Assembly (NCBI RefSeq): GCF_029338515.1
Contig: NZ_CP119988.1
Coordinates: 4,216,001 to 4,280,000, forward strand
DNA from: Haloglomus litoreum
Lineage (GTDB): Archaea; Halobacteriota; Halobacteria; Halobacteriales; Haloarculaceae
Reading direction: 5' to 3'
DNA length: 64,000 bases
A model generated the notes under the pieces. It worked only from the letters and a program-made list of their open reading frames with translations. It was not told the DNA's origin and made no database searches. Every line of letters starts with the position of its first letter. Within the stretch, counting starts at the first letter, position 1. Positions 1-8,802 of the stretch are shown one piece after another. Both the position numbers and the translations under genes were made by a program.

Positions 1-518
1 ATCTCGAAGGTGAGGCCGCCGACGGTGGGCGTCAGTTCGTCACGGTAGCAGGTGGTCGGCGGGTATTCAGGCCACTGGAACTGGCTCTCGCCGTCGTTGG
101 TGGACTGTTCGGTTGCGGCTGCAGTGCCGCCGAACTGACGTGCGTTTATCGCCTCGTTGTGGCCAGAGGTCCGCTCGTAGCGGTCGAATCGAGCCGGCAT
201 GTTCTCGTGAGCGATGACCTCCGGGTCCGACTGGTCTTCGAGCAGGAACGCCTCCAATCCGAAGGCATGGTCGAGGTGTCCGTGCGTGTAGACGGCGGTG
301 TCGACGGGTTGGTCGGTTTCAGTACGGATGGCCTCGGCGAGGGCCTGGCCGTTATCCTCGAGACCGGTATCGACGAGAACGAGGCCGTCCTCGGTCTCGA
401 AGGCGGTCACGCCGCTGAACTCCGCGTAGTAGTAGACGCCGTCAGTCACCTCGACGGGGCCATCGAGATGGCCGACGAACATGTCGATCTCGAATGGGCT
501 GATGCCGGATTCTGGCAT
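1..518 (-). CDS. Alkylsulfatase-like MBL-fold hydrolase, N-terminal part
   Basis: The gene runs off the left edge of the window, so only about 172 N-terminal residues are present. They contain the metallo-beta-lactamase zinc motif THGHLDH followed by AFGLEAF, preceded by a strand ending LVDTG, which is typical of the fold. The spacing and the sequence after the motif (IAHENMPARFDRYERTSGHN) resemble the SDS hydrolase/alkylsulfatase branch, which hydrolyses primary alkyl sulfate esters at a binuclear zinc site. The ATG at 518 opens with MPESGISPFEIDMF. It is the last gene of a minus-strand run that also holds an arylsulfatase-type enzyme and an HTH regulator, which supports a role in sulfate-ester use. 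The exact substrate is inferred. Confidence 0.75.
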   Translation of the reverse strand, partial: MPESGISPFEIDMFVGHLDGPVEVTDGVYYYAEFSGVTAFETEDGLVLVDTGLEDNGQALAEAIRTETDQPVDTAVYTHGHLDHAFGLEAFLLEDQSDPEVIAHENMPARFDRYERTSGHNEAINARQFGGTAAATEQSTNDGESQFQWPEYPPTTCYRDELTPTVGGLTFE

Positions 519-612
519 AGGAATGGGTGTGAGGGTATGTGGCTAACACCCATTCCTCCGTATGCAAAGACATTCATATCCGGGTAGATGTTCGGACAGA
601 GACGGGACGGAA

Positions 613-1296
613 TCAGGCAGCGTTGTCAGACACGGACCCGAACTGTGCGGTCATTATCTCGCCGATGATGTTGTTCTCGATACGGCGGAGGATGTCACCG
701 ACGTTCGACGGCGTACAATCCAGTTCGCTGGCGATATCCTGATGGGTGACCTGACGCGGATCCTGATAGTATCCGAGTTCGTGGGCCGTCCGGAGCACTT
801 CACGCTGGCGCTCACTCAGATTCGTGAACAGCTGCTCTGCACCGGGATGGTAGTCGCCGACGCGCTTGACTGATGCCGTGAGATCGTCGGGGGGCGAGGA
901 GAATGCCTTCCTGATGTCTTCCTCCTCGCCGACGAGCGTGATCTCCAGCGTTCCGTCGTCTCGGACAGTCACCGGTCCATCGATGAGGAGACCATACTCT
1001 GCCGGTGCCCGGAGGAGTTGCTCGACGGTCGGCGTCGGCTCGAAGTGGATATACGCGAACACGGACTCCGTCCCCTGGACCACCTGGTAGCTGGTGGTGA
1101 TCTCGGTTTCGTCGAGGATGTCGCGGACAGCCCCAGCATCCCCCACGAGTTCATACAGGTAGATCGCCTGCCCGTCGTCGAGCAATCGCTGGGAGTGGAC
1201 CGCGACCCGGGCCACGTCATCGGCACGGGCGAAGGCCCTGCCGAGCGATTGCAGCCCCCCGTCGGAATGCCGGAACGTGAACGTGGCAAATCGCAT
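613..1296 (-). CDS. HTH-10 (bacterio-opsin activator type) transcription regulator
   Basis: A 227-residue protein with the arrangement common in haloarchaeal Bat-like regulators: an N-terminal ligand-sensing-like half (residues 1-150) and a C-terminal HTH-10 domain (about 165-220). The helix-turn-helix is recognisable from LSERQREVLRTAHELGYYQDPR and ASELDCTPSNVGDILRRIE. The C-terminal half binds DNA; the inducer is unknown. It lies between two sulfatase-type genes on the same strand, with 76 bp to the sulfatase and 94 bp to the alkylsulfatase, so local control of these genes is likely. No signal peptide or membrane segment is visible. Confidence 0.85.
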   Translation of the reverse strand: MRFATFTFRHSDGGLQSLGRAFARADDVARVAVHSQRLLDDGQAIYLYELVGDAGAVRDILDETEITTSYQVVQGTESVFAYIHFEPTPTVEQLLRAPAEYGLLIDGPVTVRDDGTLEITLVGEEEDIRKAFSSPPDDLTASVKRVGDYHPGAEQLFTNLSERQREVLRTAHELGYYQDPRQVTHQDIASELDCTPSNVGDILRRIENNIIGEIMTAQFGSVSDNAA

Positions 1297-1372
1297 GGTG
1301 CCCGATTATCTCCAGGGCCCATCAACGCTCGGGCGGACGAGCAATCGGGCATGAGTGATTCGTACGACCATC

Positions 1373-2980
1373 TCACCGAGCGATTCCGTACTGCTCGAAG
1401 ACTTCCTCGGGTGCCGCCATGGTCTCGAGCGCGTCCTGCAGTAGGTCCTCCATCTCCGCCGTCACCGACGGTGATTCGGCCACGATATTGTCGGACTGGC
1501 CCGGATCAGCGTCGGTATCGTACAGTCTGGGTTGCCGAACCAGGGATGCCGAGGGATACTGCTGTCGCCAGACCGGCACGTCGGTGTACGGGAGGAACGC
1601 CCCTGACTCCGCACCCTCGTAGCCGCTCGTCGGGGTGAATGGACTCTGTGCGCTCATCTGCATCGTCGAGTAGTTGTACAGCGGGACGTCCTCCTGTATG
1701 GGCGCCATGTAGGTGTGCGTCCCGTCGGTGACGTTGATGTCCGAGTGCCACCAGCCGTAGAGCGCCCAGTCCCGGTGGTCAGTGACTTCTCCTTGGATGA
1801 TCGGGAGCAGGCTCTCGCTGTGTGTCCCCGCATCGCTCTCAGCATCCAGCAGATCGAGAATCGTAGCGTGCAGATCGACAGCCGAGGTCAGTGCCTCGAC
1901 AGTCGAGCCCGACTCGGAGGTATCCGGGTGCCAGACGAACAGCGGCGTCTTCGCGACGAGGTCGAAGTCCGGACTCATCTTTCCGATCCAGCCGTGTTCG
2001 CCGAGAAGGAACCCGTGATCGGACGTGATGACGACGGCCGTCTCGTCCCAGAGGTCCTGCTCGTCGAGCGCATCGAAGACACGGCCAAGCCAGGTGTCGA
2101 CCATGGTAACCTTCCCGGCGAACTGCGAGCGGATGAACGACAACTCACGGTCGGTGAGCGCTGCCTGTCCCCTGTCGGTCCGACCGTAGTACGGCCAGAC
2201 TGGCAGCTCCGGGTCACGCGGGTCCTCATCCGTGTACATCGAGGCGTACGGCTCCGGACAATGGAACGGCTCGTGGACATCGAACTCGTCGATCCTGAGC
2301 AACCACTGATCCCAGCCGGTAGTAGTGTTGAGCCAGTCAGCTGCCCTTGAGAACACCTTCGCGGCGAAGAAGTCCGTCTCGTCTGCGTCGTCGAACGTTG
2401 CGACGTTGCGGACGTATTTCCAGCGCGGCCGATAGTGCTCCAGATCGTCGGGGTCGAGAACGTGATTGGGGTTCGCTGCGGCATCCGTCACCTCCGCAGT
2501 CGTTTCAGCCCGCTCGCTATCGAGGTCATAGCCGACCTGCTGCAAGAGCCCCTCGTCAGCTTCGTACGGCTGTGTCTTCCAGAGGTCGTCCTCATGCCCA
2601 CGTACGAACTCGAACCCGTGATAGTCCTCGTAGTACCCGCTCGAGCCGTGCTGGAAGAGATGGAAGTGGTCGGTGAGTAGCTTCGTCAGCACGCCGTTGT
2701 TGCGGGCCTTCTCGGCGAGCGTCGTGTCGTACGCCTCGGTCGGCCCCCAGCCCCGCCAGAGGAACTCCTGGATTCCAGTATCCCACTCACGGCGGGCTGG
2801 CATACACGGGAGGCTCCCGGCGTAGTGGTTGTCGAACGTGATGGCCTTCTCGGCAAACCGATCGAGGTTGGGAGTCTCAACCCCCATTTCGGTGACCCAG
2901 TCGAACGGAGAATCGTAGGCCCCGAGCATGTCGCGCCGGAGGCTATCGATCGAGATGAACAGGACGTTCAGGTCACGCAT
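1373..2980 (-). CDS. FGly-type sulfatase
   Basis: A 535-residue sulfatase of the alkaline phosphatase superfamily. The N-terminus carries the metal-binding stretch FISIDSLRRDML, and residues 59-63 are C-M-P-A-R, the C-x-P-x-R motif whose cysteine is oxidised to formylglycine in cysteine-type sulfatases. A second metal motif, TSDHGFLLGEHG, lies in the C-terminal half. The start at 2980 (MRDLNVLF) is preferred over an upstream in-frame ATG at 3124, because the extension has no family similarity and would lie inside the DUF1450 gene. The start overlaps the end of that gene by 8 bp, so the two are probably translationally coupled. No formylglycine-generating enzyme gene is visible in the window. 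The substrate is unknown. Confidence 0.88.
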   Translation of the reverse strand: MRDLNVLFISIDSLRRDMLGAYDSPFDWVTEMGVETPNLDRFAEKAITFDNHYAGSLPCMPARREWDTGIQEFLWRGWGPTEAYDTTLAEKARNNGVLTKLLTDHFHLFQHGSSGYYEDYHGFEFVRGHEDDLWKTQPYEADEGLLQQVGYDLDSERAETTAEVTDAAANPNHVLDPDDLEHYRPRWKYVRNVATFDDADETDFFAAKVFSRAADWLNTTTGWDQWLLRIDEFDVHEPFHCPEPYASMYTDEDPRDPELPVWPYYGRTDRGQAALTDRELSFIRSQFAGKVTMVDTWLGRVFDALDEQDLWDETAVVITSDHGFLLGEHGWIGKMSPDFDLVAKTPLFVWHPDTSESGSTVEALTSAVDLHATILDLLDAESDAGTHSESLLPIIQGEVTDHRDWALYGWWHSDINVTDGTHTYMAPIQEDVPLYNYSTMQMSAQSPFTPTSGYEGAESGAFLPYTDVPVWRQQYPSASLVRQPRLYDTDADPGQSDNIVAESPSVTAEMEDLLQDALETMAAPEEVFEQYGIAR

Positions 2981-3263
2981 CGTGAGTCCCCCCGGACTCC
3001 AGCGTCTCGAGAAGCGTTGCGTGGTCGGTTCCGGTGACCACATCCCCATCAACGACGAAGAACGGCTCCTTGTAGCAGCGTCCGCACCGCTGGAGACAGT
3101 ACCGGATGTCGACTGACTCCTCACTGGCTTCGATTGCCTGGCGGCTCTCGGGGGCCAGATTATCGATACAGCACTCTACGGCTGGGCTGGCCGACTCAAC
3201 AGCAGGTGCAGTCTCGCCAAGGTTCGTGGTCGCTTCGGAGGAATCCGTCCGATCTGACGACAT
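2973..3263 (-). CDS. DUF1450-family cysteine-rich protein
   Basis: A 96-residue protein whose second half matches the small DUF1450 family: ECCIDN near residue 31, then YCLQRCGRCYKEPFFVVDGDVV, giving a C-x3-C-x2-C cluster in a thioredoxin/ferredoxin-like context. The first 28 residues are low-complexity and acidic. It is the first gene of the sulfatase run and overlaps the sulfatase start by 8 bp. A redox or metal role beside a cysteine-type sulfatase is possible, but this is inference from position only. Confidence 0.75.
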   Translation of the reverse strand: MSSDRTDSSEATTNLGETAPAVESASPAVECCIDNLAPESRQAIEASEESVDIRYCLQRCGRCYKEPFFVVDGDVVTGTDHATLLETLESGGTHDA

Positions 3264-3577
3264 GTGGACGAGTCCGAGGCGGGGCCGCTAACAACGATTC
3301 CTTCGCATACGTAGGTGTTTAATACACGTCGGGTCTGGGGGGTCAGCGTGAATCCAGGGCTATGCTTCTTCAGAGACGAAGATCTGCTCTTCTACGATTC
3401 ATCGTCCTTCCAGCCATGGGCGGGGAAACCTGCGTCGGCATATCCCTCAATACCCAAGTGGTGGCCTTTCTGTTTCTACTTGCTATCGGGTCGCGAGGTC
3501 TTCCCTCTGTCCTTGTTCGTCCCCGTAATCGAGCGGCCGGGCGAATGCTTTTGCGACAGTAGGCGGTACTGACGGAT
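3264..3577. other. Intergenic region without a supported gene
   Basis: This stretch of about 310 bp separates the sulfatase cluster from the DUF433/DUF5615 pair, which are transcribed divergently, so it should hold both promoters. I see no ORF with family features. Short reading frames in it have atypical composition for haloarchaeal proteins. Confidence 0.5.
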
Positions 3578-3871
3578 ATGGCTGAACGGGAGACCCGCCG
3601 TATCGCTCACGACCATATGGACGAACCCCACATCGCCGGACGTCGCGTCAGCGTCCGTCAGGTGTACGCACTCGTGGAAGAGCGCGGCGTCGATCCCGAA
3701 ACAGTTGCCGACCGATATGACCTAGGCGTGGCGGACGTCTACCACGCGCTCGCGTACTATCACGACCATCCGCGAGAGATGAGCGGCATCGAAGCTGAAC
3801 GCGAGGATGCGTTCGAGGCGTTTCGGGAAACAATCGACCGCCCCGAAGGCGTCGACCCGGATGCGGCCTGA
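3578..3871 (+). CDS. DUF433 antitoxin-like protein
   Basis: A 97-residue protein with the DUF433 fold core: HDHMDEPHIAGRRVSVRQVYALVEERG, then PETVADRYDLGVADVYHALAYYHDHP. DUF433 proteins have a winged-helix-like domain and usually precede a DUF5615 PIN-like nuclease, forming a type II toxin-antitoxin pair. That partner is present but broken immediately downstream (3 bp into the next frame). The antitoxin is intact although its toxin is not, consistent with decay of an addiction module. Confidence 0.85.
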   Translation: MAERETRRIAHDHMDEPHIAGRRVSVRQVYALVEERGVDPETVADRYDLGVADVYHALAYYHDHPREMSGIEAEREDAFEAFRETIDRPEGVDPDAA

Positions 3872-3872
3872 G

Positions 3873-4216
3873 ATGTCGGAGTGACGGTTTCTCCTGGACG
3901 AAAATATCGACCCGAAAGTCGAAACATACCTCGACAAAGAGGACCTGTTCGCCGTCCACGTTCGGGACACCGTCGGACAGGGAGCCGACGACGAAGATGA
4001 TATCCTTCCTATGCTCGGGAACACAATCTCATCATCGTCACAAGTGACGTGAAGGACTTTGGAGCACTCCCAGACGAGGAACACGTCGGTGTTGTTCTTC
4101 TCTACGACGATACGATGCCTGCCTATCGCATCGCTTCAGCACTCATTACGATGGTCGATACATATCCGGGCCGGGGCTCATTCACGGGCCGTGAAGAACT
4201 GGATTCGTGGACCTGA
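3873..4216 (+). pseudogene. Broken DUF5615 PIN-like toxin
   Basis: The reading frame begins ATG TCG GAG then TGA, followed in the same frame by RFLLDENIDPKVETYLDKED and VHVRDTVGQGADDEDDILP, the N-terminal half of a DUF5615 nuclease with its acidic residues. After about position 4010 the similarity moves to another frame: REHNLIIVTSDVKDFGALP, then VVLLYDDTMPAYRIASALITM, ending at the TGA at 4214-4216. One nonsense codon plus a single-base loss near 4010 explain both breaks, so the toxin should be inactive. If the TGA is a sequencing error the frameshift still disrupts the product. Confidence 0.85.
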
Positions 4217-4323
4217 ATCGAGGGGCCCAACAATCCGGCACTTACGCTCCGAGATCTGCTCCTCAACGACCCTTCCGAGTAGTTTGTTATACCCCTCTAT
4301 AACAGAGTAAGTTGAGAAATGCA

Positions 4324-4378
4324 CATCGCTTAAGTCGCTGTCCCATAGGGGTCCCCGGTTCGAGTCCGGTTCCGCGCA
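4324..4378 (+). tRNA. 3' half of tRNA-Leu(UAA), attachment-site remnant
   Basis: From 4324 the sequence reads as an anticodon arm with loop CTTAAGT (anticodon TAA), a long variable arm (GTCCCATAGGGG), a T-arm with the loop TTCGAGT, and an acceptor 3' strand TCCGCGC followed by discriminator A at 4378. The long variable arm and anticodon point to a leucine tRNA. No 5' half (acceptor 5' strand and D-arm) precedes it, so this is a fragment. tRNA 3' halves are the usual identity segments left by archaeal integrases, and an integrase remnant starts 50 bp downstream. Confidence 0.7.
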
Positions 4379-4426
4379 CTACAACCATCCTACCTTCCTC
4401 TGGTTTTGGGGTCTGGCCGGACCACC

Positions 4427-4801
4427 ATGTCAGGCAATGATACAAGCCCCTGTGACAGTACGTTGGACGCCGATTCGGACGTCGGTCGGAACATCGTCCC
4501 ATCGGAGAACGAGGCGATGCTTTCAGACAAGAAGCTGATCAATTACCAAGACTACAAAGAACGTTTCCTCCAGTGGCACCTCCCAATCGGTAAGAACCCA
4601 GACCCTGGAGTCGGCTATTCCCCATAGACCGTCTATGGAACGGAATTTCGATCAGCGAAGTTTGACCAGTGGGTGTGGTCGGAGCACGATGGTTATCGCC
4701 TTCCTCCAACCCCAGACGATGCAGACCATTTCATGGAGGAGGCAGCGTACAGCGACAAGGCGCAGGCAACGAAAGGGAAACGGGAAGAGTTGCTGGAACG
4801 C
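4427..4801 (+). pseudogene. Tyrosine recombinase (integrase) N-terminal remnant
   Basis: The frame opens with MSGNDTSPCDSTLDADSDVG and continues LINYQDYKERFLQWHLPIGKNPDPGVGYSP, then a TAG at 4625-4627, then in the same frame TVYGTEFRSAKFDQWVWSEH and HFMEEAAYSDKAQATKGKRE. This matches the N-terminal core-binding (SAM-like) region of haloarchaeal phage-type integrases. The catalytic C-terminal domain is absent: after about 4801 the frame runs into the neighbouring gene. It lies just downstream of the tRNA-Leu half, as expected for an integrase that used that tRNA. Confidence 0.75.
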
Positions 4802-4842
4802 AAGGTAGTCGATCCCATTAGAGGTGAGTCTCAGCATCCGCC

Positions 4843-5229
4843 TCAACCCTCAGCCTCCGGACTGTATGCGAGTACCTCGACATCCCGTAACCGAACAGCA
4901 TCATCGTAGAATTTCCCATCAACCCTTCCCTCGAATTGCTCCAGAATCCCCTCGACTACCGCTTGCTCCTTCCCCCCGTCTCGGGCTTGCTGAGAAAGCT
5001 CTCGTGCCCCTTCGCAGTTCGCACAGAACCGGAATCGTTGGTACCAGTCGTTCTCATCCCGCTCGTGGTCCTTCACATAATAGAGGATGACACCATCTCC
5101 CGCCTCCATACTCTCCTGGCAATCATGTGGTCCAAAATCCACCTTTCCCATCTCGGGGTGCCCCTGACAGTGGACGACTCCACCTTTCGTATGCCTAACA
5201 ACGTCTCCGATGAACTCCTCGCGAATCAT
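4843..5229 (-). CDS. Hypothetical protein with CxxC motif
   Basis: A 128-residue protein with no family I recognise. Features include HCQGHPE (around residue 20), GPHDCQ and a C-A-N-C pair near residue 71, which together could bind a metal. It is soluble and acidic, without a signal peptide. It is convergent with the integrase remnant and divergent from the Mrr-like gene at 5323. Being inside the island next to a restriction-like gene suggests an accessory or defence link, by position only. Confidence 0.55.
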   Translation of the reverse strand: MIREEFIGDVVRHTKGGVVHCQGHPEMGKVDFGPHDCQESMEAGDGVILYYVKDHERDENDWYQRFRFCANCEGARELSQQARDGGKEQAVVEGILEQFEGRVDGKFYDDAVRLRDVEVLAYSPEAEG

Positions 5230-5322
5230 GATATATTCTTATCTGTTCTAATTGAAAATAGATGTCGTGTGGTAGAACTAACTCGATAAAGTCGTTAAGT
5301 AGGGGAAGGTCGAACGAACGGT

Positions 5323-6516
5323 ATGGACGAGCTCGAATTTGCTCTGAAATCTATCGAAGGCAGCCCCTTCGAGGAATTTGCCATGGCGTTCCTTCGAGAG
5401 GAGGGATTTGTGGTACAGGAGAGTGGTGGTTCAGGGCCAGATGGGGGGTGGGATGCACGAGTGGAGATGGGTGATAAGCACGGTATCGCCCATGCGAGTA
5501 AACGGAAGGACTGGAAACGGAAACTCCGTCAAGACGCGAAGAAGGTGAAGGACCTGGAGGATGACCGGAACGAGGACTACGACCTCTTCGTGTTCGTTTC
5601 CAGTCGGGGTATTCAGGGTGACAAGCAGTTGGAGATAGAGGATGAAATCGAAGACGAATACGGCTGGAAACTCATCCTCTATCACCGAGATAACATCCTC
5701 GGAGAGCTTCGCCAGAACAAGCAACGACTGGCCACCGACTATCTTGACGTAGACCTGGAAGAGAAGCACGACCACCTCGAAGAGGTCAAGTCATTACTGG
5801 ACGAACGCCTCGAACTTATCCAGAACCGAGAGGAAGGCGCGAGTGACCTCGTCGGTGACCCCGCAGTCGCACTTCACATCATCCCTAATGGGGTATTCTC
5901 CAAAGACAAGGTTCGTGCGTCATCCGAGATACCAGAGCCACCCGTTCTAGGCGATCTCCATCCGTATACAGTGACTCGCGGAAAATCCACTTTCGCCCAT
6001 GGACGTGGTGGCTCGGAAAACAATCACGACTCCTATGCCATTCTGAGGAACGACGGTCTATACGAGTCGGTAACCACGAAATGCATCCGTAGAGGTGTCG
6101 ATGACCGCCTCTGGATTCGTGGGCACATCGGTCAAGGCGGGGTAGCACTCGATGCATACGTCGTATTGGCTGCAAGAGAGGCCACATCAGCCCTGGCAGA
6201 CTTGGGATTCTCAGGGACAGCTTTCGTCTACCTCTCGTTCATCGATGCGGGTGATGTTCGGCTTGAGACAGCAGGTCTCAATAAACGAGGATTGTACCAT
6301 GAGCCTCCGAGTATCGGAACGGACCTCTACACGACGGAATATGGCGTGCTGCAGATAGGGTCTGATGAGGTGATAGCCGGATTAGAACCCGTTCTCTCCG
6401 AGGTCTGGCGGCAGTTGGGAGAAAAAGATGGAACGGCGAATATCGAGGATGGCAAGTGGGCTCGGGGCAGTTTCACCAGCAATCGAGAAACGTTAATCGA
6501 GGAAGGTCAGCGCTAA
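5323..6516 (+). CDS. Mrr-like nuclease domain fused to a C-terminal sensor-like domain
   Basis: A 397-residue two-part protein. Residues 12-120 look like a Mrr-type restriction endonuclease fold: FEEFAMAFLREEGFVV, then GPDGGWDARVEM (candidate Asp44) and HASKRKDWKRKL (Lys60). The usual acidic or Gln residue two places before the lysine is an alanine here, so catalysis is uncertain. Residues 170-390 form a separate domain (VALHIIPNGVF, later GTAFVYLSFID) similar to the region found after AlbA/Schlafen-type domains in other defence proteins. A charged linker sits at 150-170. It is a single gene, convergent with the nuclease at 6598. A role in recognising and cutting foreign DNA is inference. Confidence 0.65.
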   Translation: MDELEFALKSIEGSPFEEFAMAFLREEGFVVQESGGSGPDGGWDARVEMGDKHGIAHASKRKDWKRKLRQDAKKVKDLEDDRNEDYDLFVFVSSRGIQGDKQLEIEDEIEDEYGWKLILYHRDNILGELRQNKQRLATDYLDVDLEEKHDHLEEVKSLLDERLELIQNREEGASDLVGDPAVALHIIPNGVFSKDKVRASSEIPEPPVLGDLHPYTVTRGKSTFAHGRGGSENNHDSYAILRNDGLYESVTTKCIRRGVDDRLWIRGHIGQGGVALDAYVVLAAREATSALADLGFSGTAFVYLSFIDAGDVRLETAGLNKRGLYHEPPSIGTDLYTTEYGVLQIGSDEVIAGLEPVLSEVWRQLGEKDGTANIEDGKWARGSFTSNRETLIEEGQR

Positions 6517-6597
6517 TATCTGAAAATCGATCTCAGAATTACCCGTGGAGTTCGACGCAGTCCGAGTACCACGCTCAGACCGTGATTTCCTCGACAA

Positions 6598-7491
6598 TTA
6601 GAACTCGCTCAGCTTCCTTTGAGCCAGCTCGTCTTCGAGTTCGGTGATGAACTCATCCGCCTTGTTCCGTAATGCCTGGAACGAGCTCGACTTGTGAAAC
6701 CACGCCGCCTTATCGTCTTTCTGTACTTTCCGTAGATGTTTGTCTAAGCCCTCCTGATTATACTTATCAAGGAAATCCTCTCCCAGCGACCGCAATTCTT
6801 TCTTCTTTTCCTCGCTCATCGAACTCCAGAGCTTGTGCGACTCGGCCAACAACTCATCCACGTTGAACGGGTCTGAATCATACTCGCCTGCCAGCTGTAT
6901 TGCAGCATTCAGCATGTAGATACAGAACTGGGTATGATCCTCCTCTTCGGCATCGAACGGATAGTAATCCGTTGGGATGTCCTTCCCATGTGGCACTTCG
7001 ATCGGGAACGCGTCATCGAGGTCGGGCTCTCCGAAACCTTCGGACCCGACAATCTCGATACGTAAGTTCGCGTCCTCGACGTGTGCCTCGAACTGGACCG
7101 TCGTAAAATCGAACTCGGTCAAATCATAGAGTTCAGTCAAATCACCGAACGAGGAGTACGAGAAGTCCGCCTCCAATTCGTCAGGAGAAATCCCCTGAAC
7201 AGCCCCCCGAAGCACTAGTTTATCCGGATTCTGGACAGCTGTTTCATACCGCTCGTTCTGGTGGTCTTTGAGCTGATATGATTTGAAATCCAATAGTAGA
7301 CTATGCTTCCGCCGATGAGCGGTCAGAATCAGGTCCGGCTCAATATAGTCGCCCTTGATGCTGAAGCCGGGTTCGATTACTTCCACTGTATACCCCAACT
7401 TCGCTAACGTGTCCGGAAATCGGTCGTCCAGTTGGCAGAGCCCGATCCAGGCGTTCATCTGTATCGTGTGCGGCGACAGATAGTACGTCAT
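6598..7491 (-). CDS. PD-(D/E)XK nuclease-like protein
   Basis: A 297-residue protein. Residues 52-70 read P-D-L-I-L-(x)n-L-L-L-D-F-K, fitting the PD-(D/E)XK nuclease core (Asp53, Asp68, Lys70), with a following helix SYQLKDHQNERY. The C-terminal 100 residues are charged and helical. The ATG at 7491 is chosen because the stop of the upstream gene overlaps it by one base (TAATG), a strong coupling signal; an in-frame ATG at 7605 lies inside that gene. It is the second gene of a two-gene operon facing a large methyltransferase operon, so it may be the cutting component of that system. Confidence 0.65.
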   Translation of the reverse strand: MTYYLSPHTIQMNAWIGLCQLDDRFPDTLAKLGYTVEVIEPGFSIKGDYIEPDLILTAHRRKHSLLLDFKSYQLKDHQNERYETAVQNPDKLVLRGAVQGISPDELEADFSYSSFGDLTELYDLTEFDFTTVQFEAHVEDANLRIEIVGSEGFGEPDLDDAFPIEVPHGKDIPTDYYPFDAEEEDHTQFCIYMLNAAIQLAGEYDSDPFNVDELLAESHKLWSSMSEEKKKELRSLGEDFLDKYNQEGLDKHLRKVQKDDKAAWFHKSSSFQALRNKADEFITELEDELAQRKLSEF

Positions 7492-8690
7492 TATGCGGTC
7501 AACGCAACCCTCGAGTTCTCGGGAGCACTCCGCTCGCCAAATGACGCCTCTGCGTCGTAGTATCGCTGGATATTCGAGAAGATCCGCAAGGCTGTGTTGC
7601 CACACGCGTCTTCGGGGAGATAGAGGCGAATCCAGTCTCGCTTGATTTCCAGTGTGAAGCTATCGTTGTTGTGGAGGTCGGTCCCGCGAATCTTGTAGTA
7701 GTCGTCCGCGATCCAAGAGCCAGCACCCCAGAGCCGCAGTGGCTTCGTGGCAGAGGTAATGCTGTCGGCGAACTCTTTCAGGTTCTCGATTGGGTTAGCG
7801 AGATTGATTATTATCGGCGTCCCCTCAATGGATTGACCTGGTGAATGCCGTTCGTCGTCTTCAGGTTCGATTACCCGGAGGGGATACTCGATCCGGCCGT
7901 TTTCCTCGATACCTCGAACTAGGTCGGCATACAGCTCGCGGATGGTTTCGACGAACGTCAGATGGGCCTGGATGTCATTCCCGCCCCTGGTGGTGATACG
8001 GCCATTATTATCGATTCGCTCGATCACGGCTCCTTCCTCGGTTTCCTGTCGGATTTTTACCGAGGAAAGTGACATGAACCTCTTCAGGTCAGCGTCACTC
8101 AGTGCATCCAACAGCCAGCTCGTTCCCTGCCCCGAACTCTGAATCGATAGCTCACCGAATGGCAGATGTTCATCGATATACTCCTCTGAGAACACGTCCT
8201 CAGCATCGTAATTGATACCTGCTCCCTGGAATTCACCGAGTTCGGTGAAGTAGCGCTGTAGTTGCGCCGGGAACCAGAGATAGTCTAGTCCACTTCGCTC
8301 GGCCATGATTAGCTCCGCCATCACGTCCTTCGCTGGTCGGGACTTCTCGATGGAATAGAACGTCCAGAATCGCTCATCCTGACTGTCCAGGTAGAATGTC
8401 AGAATCTCTTCCTCGTCCTCCTCATCCGAGGTATCTACGAGCACCTCGAACAGGCTATAATCTACCTTCGTGACGGTTACATGCTCGAACCGCTCCTCAA
8501 GCTTGCTGGGTCCGATGTTCGTCTCGACGAGGAATGATTTGAGCATATTCTGTTTATAATTCAGTTTCTGCTTCTCCAGCAGTTGGTCATAGGTACCCTC
8601 TATGACGTGCTGGAAGTGCCTGTATAGCTCTCGCCGGTCCGTCGGTTCTAGAGGTGGCATAGCTGATTCAGGAAACCGCTGCTTGTCCAT
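7491..8690 (-). CDS. Unknown protein, partner of the 6598 nuclease
   Basis: A 399-residue acidic, soluble protein that I do not recognise. It has an N-terminal helical region (YDQLLEKQKLNYKQNMLKSF), a strand-rich middle, and a C-terminal half beginning LRVIEPEDDERHSPG that ends with DSFTLEIKRDWIRLYLPEDA. It overlaps the downstream nuclease by one base. A TATA-like stretch (TTCTATAA, 8697-8704 read on the minus strand) lies so close to the ATG at 8690 that translation may really begin at the ATG at 8660 (MPPLEPTD). Position next to a nuclease and opposite a methyltransferase suggests a defence subunit; function unknown. Confidence 0.6.
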   Translation of the reverse strand: MDKQRFPESAMPPLEPTDRRELYRHFQHVIEGTYDQLLEKQKLNYKQNMLKSFLVETNIGPSKLEERFEHVTVTKVDYSLFEVLVDTSDEEDEEEILTFYLDSQDERFWTFYSIEKSRPAKDVMAELIMAERSGLDYLWFPAQLQRYFTELGEFQGAGINYDAEDVFSEEYIDEHLPFGELSIQSSGQGTSWLLDALSDADLKRFMSLSSVKIRQETEEGAVIERIDNNGRITTRGGNDIQAHLTFVETIRELYADLVRGIEENGRIEYPLRVIEPEDDERHSPGQSIEGTPIIINLANPIENLKEFADSITSATKPLRLWGAGSWIADDYYKIRGTDLHNNDSFTLEIKRDWIRLYLPEDACGNTALRIFSNIQRYYDAEASFGERSAPENSRVALTA

Positions 8691-8802
8691 GCCTTGTTAT
8701 AGAACGCTTGAAAGGATTTGGCATAGACTGTAAGTAATATCGCTCCTCGAGTCGTTGGTGATTCGCCGAAAATTCAAGAGAGTCCCCTCCGACTGGAAGA
8801 TA
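8691..8802. promoter_or_regulatory. Divergent promoter region of the four-gene locus
   Basis: This 112-bp gap lies between the divergent starts at 8690 (minus) and 8803 (plus). The minus side has TTCTATAA near 8700 and the plus side an AT-rich TAAGTAATAT near 8730-8740. Both operons of the locus should therefore be driven from here, which allows joint control. Confidence 0.5.

Noticed and set aside
159-587. Plus-strand reading frame over the alkylsulfatase gene
   Set aside because: It is the complement of the MBL gene, whose HxHxDH motif and codon pattern are on the minus strand.
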